Assembly: GCA_019240015.1 (NCBI GenBank)
Contig: JAFAZB010000092.1
Coordinates: 1 to 9,268 of the forward strand
DNA: 9,268 nucleotides
DNA from: Solirubrobacterales bacterium
GTDB taxonomy: Bacteria > Actinomycetota > Thermoleophilia > Solirubrobacterales > Solirubrobacteraceae
Direction: 5' to 3'
The position numbers and the translations under genes were made by a program. The notes under the pieces are model-generated. The model was not told where the DNA came from. It was given only the letters and a program-made list of their open reading frames with translations, and ran no database searches. Shown one piece after another: positions 8,049 to 9,268 of this stretch (its first letter is position 1; the number at the start of each line of letters is the position of its first letter).

Positions 8049-9131
8049 CTAACCCGCCCAGAGCAGGCCCTTGGGCTGCTTCAGTCCAGTCACGAACGGC
8101 GTCAACGCGCCGGTATGGAGGTCGAGCGTGTCCACCTCGGTCGTGTCGGAGGCGCTCCCCACCGTGTCCAGCGAGCCGAACGCCTGCCCCGCCTTGAATG
8201 GCCCCTTGAGCTTGTAGACGACGTTCCCTTTGAGGTCGACGATGTAGAGGGCGCCGCCACCGGACCGTGCCCAGCGGATGTCGTCGACCCCCGCGCTGCT
8301 GGCGCCGTGAGTCAGGTTGAGCAGCGTCAGCGAGCGGTTGCTGGTTCCGAGGCCGCTCGCGAACACCAGCTGTTGGTCGGCTTGGCTGTCGAGTACGAAG
8401 TCGCCGCCGAACCGGGGGCTGCTGTCGGGGACCTGCGCGTTCGAATCGGGGTCGGTGAGCGCGAGCGTGACCGCGCCCCCGGTGAGCGCGTCGAGCGCGT
8501 GGACGTCATCGGCGAACGTCGCCGACAGGTGCGCCACGTCCTTGTGCGAGTCGAGGTGCACGCGGAACGCGGCGGTGGCGCCCTTACCCGCCGGGTTCGA
8601 GGCGCTGAGGTAGATCGCGCCGCCGGCGACCACGACCGCATCCGTCCCGCCCCCCGTCGACACGCCGCCGCTGCTCTTGGCGTCGGGTCTCGGCGAATAG
8701 CGGTAATGGACCACCTGAGTCCCCGCCGGCGCGGTCGGCTTGATCGTGTAGAGGCTCGAGTTGCCGTCCTCGTTGACCGTCGCGATCACCATGCCGCCTG
8801 CCTGGTCGCCGCCCAGGCCGTCGACCTTTCCCTTCAGGCTCCAGTGCCGCACCAGCTTGCCCTTTGGCGAGTACTCGATCACCTCGCTTTGCGTCTGCCC
8901 TGTCTTCGCGTTCGCCTCGCCCTTGGTCCCGACGCCGTTCTGCCAGCCGACGAAAATGTCGCCGCCCAGCAGCGCGATGTCGTCCGGCGAGGTGAGCTGC
9001 TTGCTGGAGGACTTCGCGAACGTGGAGAGCTTGAATCCGGCCGGAGCCAGGGGCGCGGCGATCGAATCGGCGGCAGTGGTCGCGAGCACGACGGCGACGA
9101 AGATCGGGACCAGCTTGAGAGCGTTGGGCAT
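8049..9131 (-). CDS. Secreted beta-rich (probable beta-propeller) protein, 360 aa
   Basis: Exported protein of unknown role. A short signal peptide is visible: K6, hydrophobic 7-20, likely cleavage near SIA-AP (25/26). There is no lipobox Cys and no later membrane helix, so the mature protein should be released outside the cell. The rest is Gly/Ser/Asp/Thr-rich with repeated blade-like strands: LTSPDDIALLGGDIFVGW (46-63), VDGLGGDQAGGMVIATVNEDG (103-123), GGTDAVVVAGGAIYLSA (161-177), GALYIVDLKGNVVYKLKG (293-310) and the closing FVTGLKQPKGLLWAG. This resembles NHL/SMP-30-type propellers, but no blade motif is sharp enough for a firm name. The start ATG at 9131 has no Shine-Dalgarno sequence but has a -10-like box 7 nt upstream. 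The gene converges on the pyrophosphatase gene with 9 bp between stops, too little for a separate terminator. It lies 55 bp behind the partial membrane protein gene. Confidence 0.85.
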   Translation of the reverse strand: MPNALKLVPIFVAVVLATTAADSIAAPLAPAGFKLSTFAKSSSKQLTSPDDIALLGGDIFVGWQNGVGTKGEANAKTGQTQSEVIEYSPKGKLVRHWSLKGKVDGLGGDQAGGMVIATVNEDGNSSLYTIKPTAPAGTQVVHYRYSPRPDAKSSGGVSTGGGTDAVVVAGGAIYLSASNPAGKGATAAFRVHLDSHKDVAHLSATFADDVHALDALTGGAVTLALTDPDSNAQVPDSSPRFGGDFVLDSQADQQLVFASGLGTSNRSLTLLNLTHGASSAGVDDIRWARSGGGALYIVDLKGNVVYKLKGPFKAGQAFGSLDTVGSASDTTEVDTLDLHTGALTPFVTGLKQPKGLLWAG

Positions 9132-9138
9132 GGTGCGC

Positions 9139-9144
9139 AGGCTA
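9139..9144 (-). promoter_or_regulatory. Candidate -10 box (TAGCCT) of the secreted protein gene
   Basis: On the minus strand TAGCCT (TANNNT) ends 7 nt before ATG 9131, predicting a transcript that starts within a base or two of the start codon. A TTCACA upstream resembles a -35 box but is 20 nt away, longer than usual. Confidence 0.4.
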
Positions 9145-9163
9145 TGCGCGCGGAGCCCGTCGC

Positions 9164-9180
9164 TTGTGAATCATTTGTGA
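9164..9180. repeat. 11-bp-period direct repeat (TTGTGA twice) upstream of the secreted protein gene
   Basis: TTGTGA occurs at 9164-9169 and again at 9175-9180, exactly 11 bp apart. On the coding strand this reads TCACAAATGATTCACAA and overlaps the candidate -35 region of the gene starting at 9131. Tandem 11-bp units are typical binding sites of OmpR/PhoB-type response regulators (family knowledge). The identity of any regulator here is unknown. Confidence 0.4.
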
Positions 9181-9186
9181 GCGGGA

Positions 9187-9268
9187 CTACAGGACCACGC
9201 TCAGCACCAGGCGCCCGGAAAGCAACAGCAGCCCACCGGCGAGCAGCTGCTGGATCCGTCTCCCGCTG
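9187..9268 (-). CDS. C-terminal end of a membrane protein, possibly LysE/RhtB-type exporter (partial)
   Basis: Only the last 26 residues and the TAG stop are inside the window. They contain RRIQQLLAGGLLLLSGRLVL followed by SVVL: two Arg, then an uninterrupted hydrophobic helix with Gly and one Arg, ending at the stop. This matches the usual end of LysE/RhtB amino-acid exporters, where a basic R-x-[IVL] is followed by a final helix of the form G-x-x-L-x-x-x-G-x-x-L. The assignment is tentative because so little is visible; any polytopic membrane protein is possible. It reads in the same direction as the secreted protein gene. Confidence 0.5.
   Translation of the reverse strand, partial: SGRRIQQLLAGGLLLLSGRLVLSVVL

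Overview
The window looks like chromosomal DNA from a GC-rich actinobacterium. The third codon positions are dominated by G and C, several genes have GTG starts, and most genes carry long spurious open frames on their opposite strand. The gene set (CBS/DRTGG pyrophosphatase, AIM24 protein with a Gly/Leu tail, tRNA-Ala next to a coiled-coil protein) suggests a deep-branching lineage such as Thermoleophilia. That placement is my inference from style, not a database match. Nothing points to a plasmid, phage, transposon, CRISPR array or defence island.

Left part (1-2502). A leucyl-tRNA synthetase gene reads leftward off the edge. It shares a 92-bp divergent region with a rightward gene for a soluble 247-residue coiled-coil protein, whose last residues resemble the C-terminal conserved peptide of FtsZ. 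A complete tRNA-Ala(GGC) with the G3:U70 identity pair follows. The leuS leader can fold into two mutually exclusive hairpins, one of which covers part of the Shine-Dalgarno sequence.

Middle part (2503-6305, all leftward). In order of transcription these are an AIM24-family protein, an unrecognised 212-residue protein 11 bp behind it, and after a 114-bp gap a GAF-PAS-GGDEF-EAL cyclic-di-GMP enzyme. The enzyme's stop codon directly abuts the tRNA-Ala gene on the other strand. The 114-bp gap contains a two-copy direct repeat spaced 20 bp, a good candidate operator for the cyclic-di-GMP gene.

Right part (6306-9268). A 111-bp divergent region separates AIM24 from a rightward family II (Mn-dependent) inorganic pyrophosphatase that carries a CBS-DRTGG-CBS regulatory insert. 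A leftward gene for a secreted repeat (probable beta-propeller) protein converges on it with 9 bp between the stops. At the right edge is the C-terminal end of a membrane protein resembling LysE/RhtB exporters.

Three protein genes have a -10-like hexamer 6-9 nt before the start codon and no well-placed Shine-Dalgarno sequence, which suggests leaderless or nearly leaderless transcripts. The tRNA has a similar box. I see no single new multi-gene system. The most promising leads are the FtsZ-tail-like peptide, the 20-bp-spaced repeat before the cyclic-di-GMP gene, the leuS leader switch and the 11-bp-period repeat before the secreted protein.
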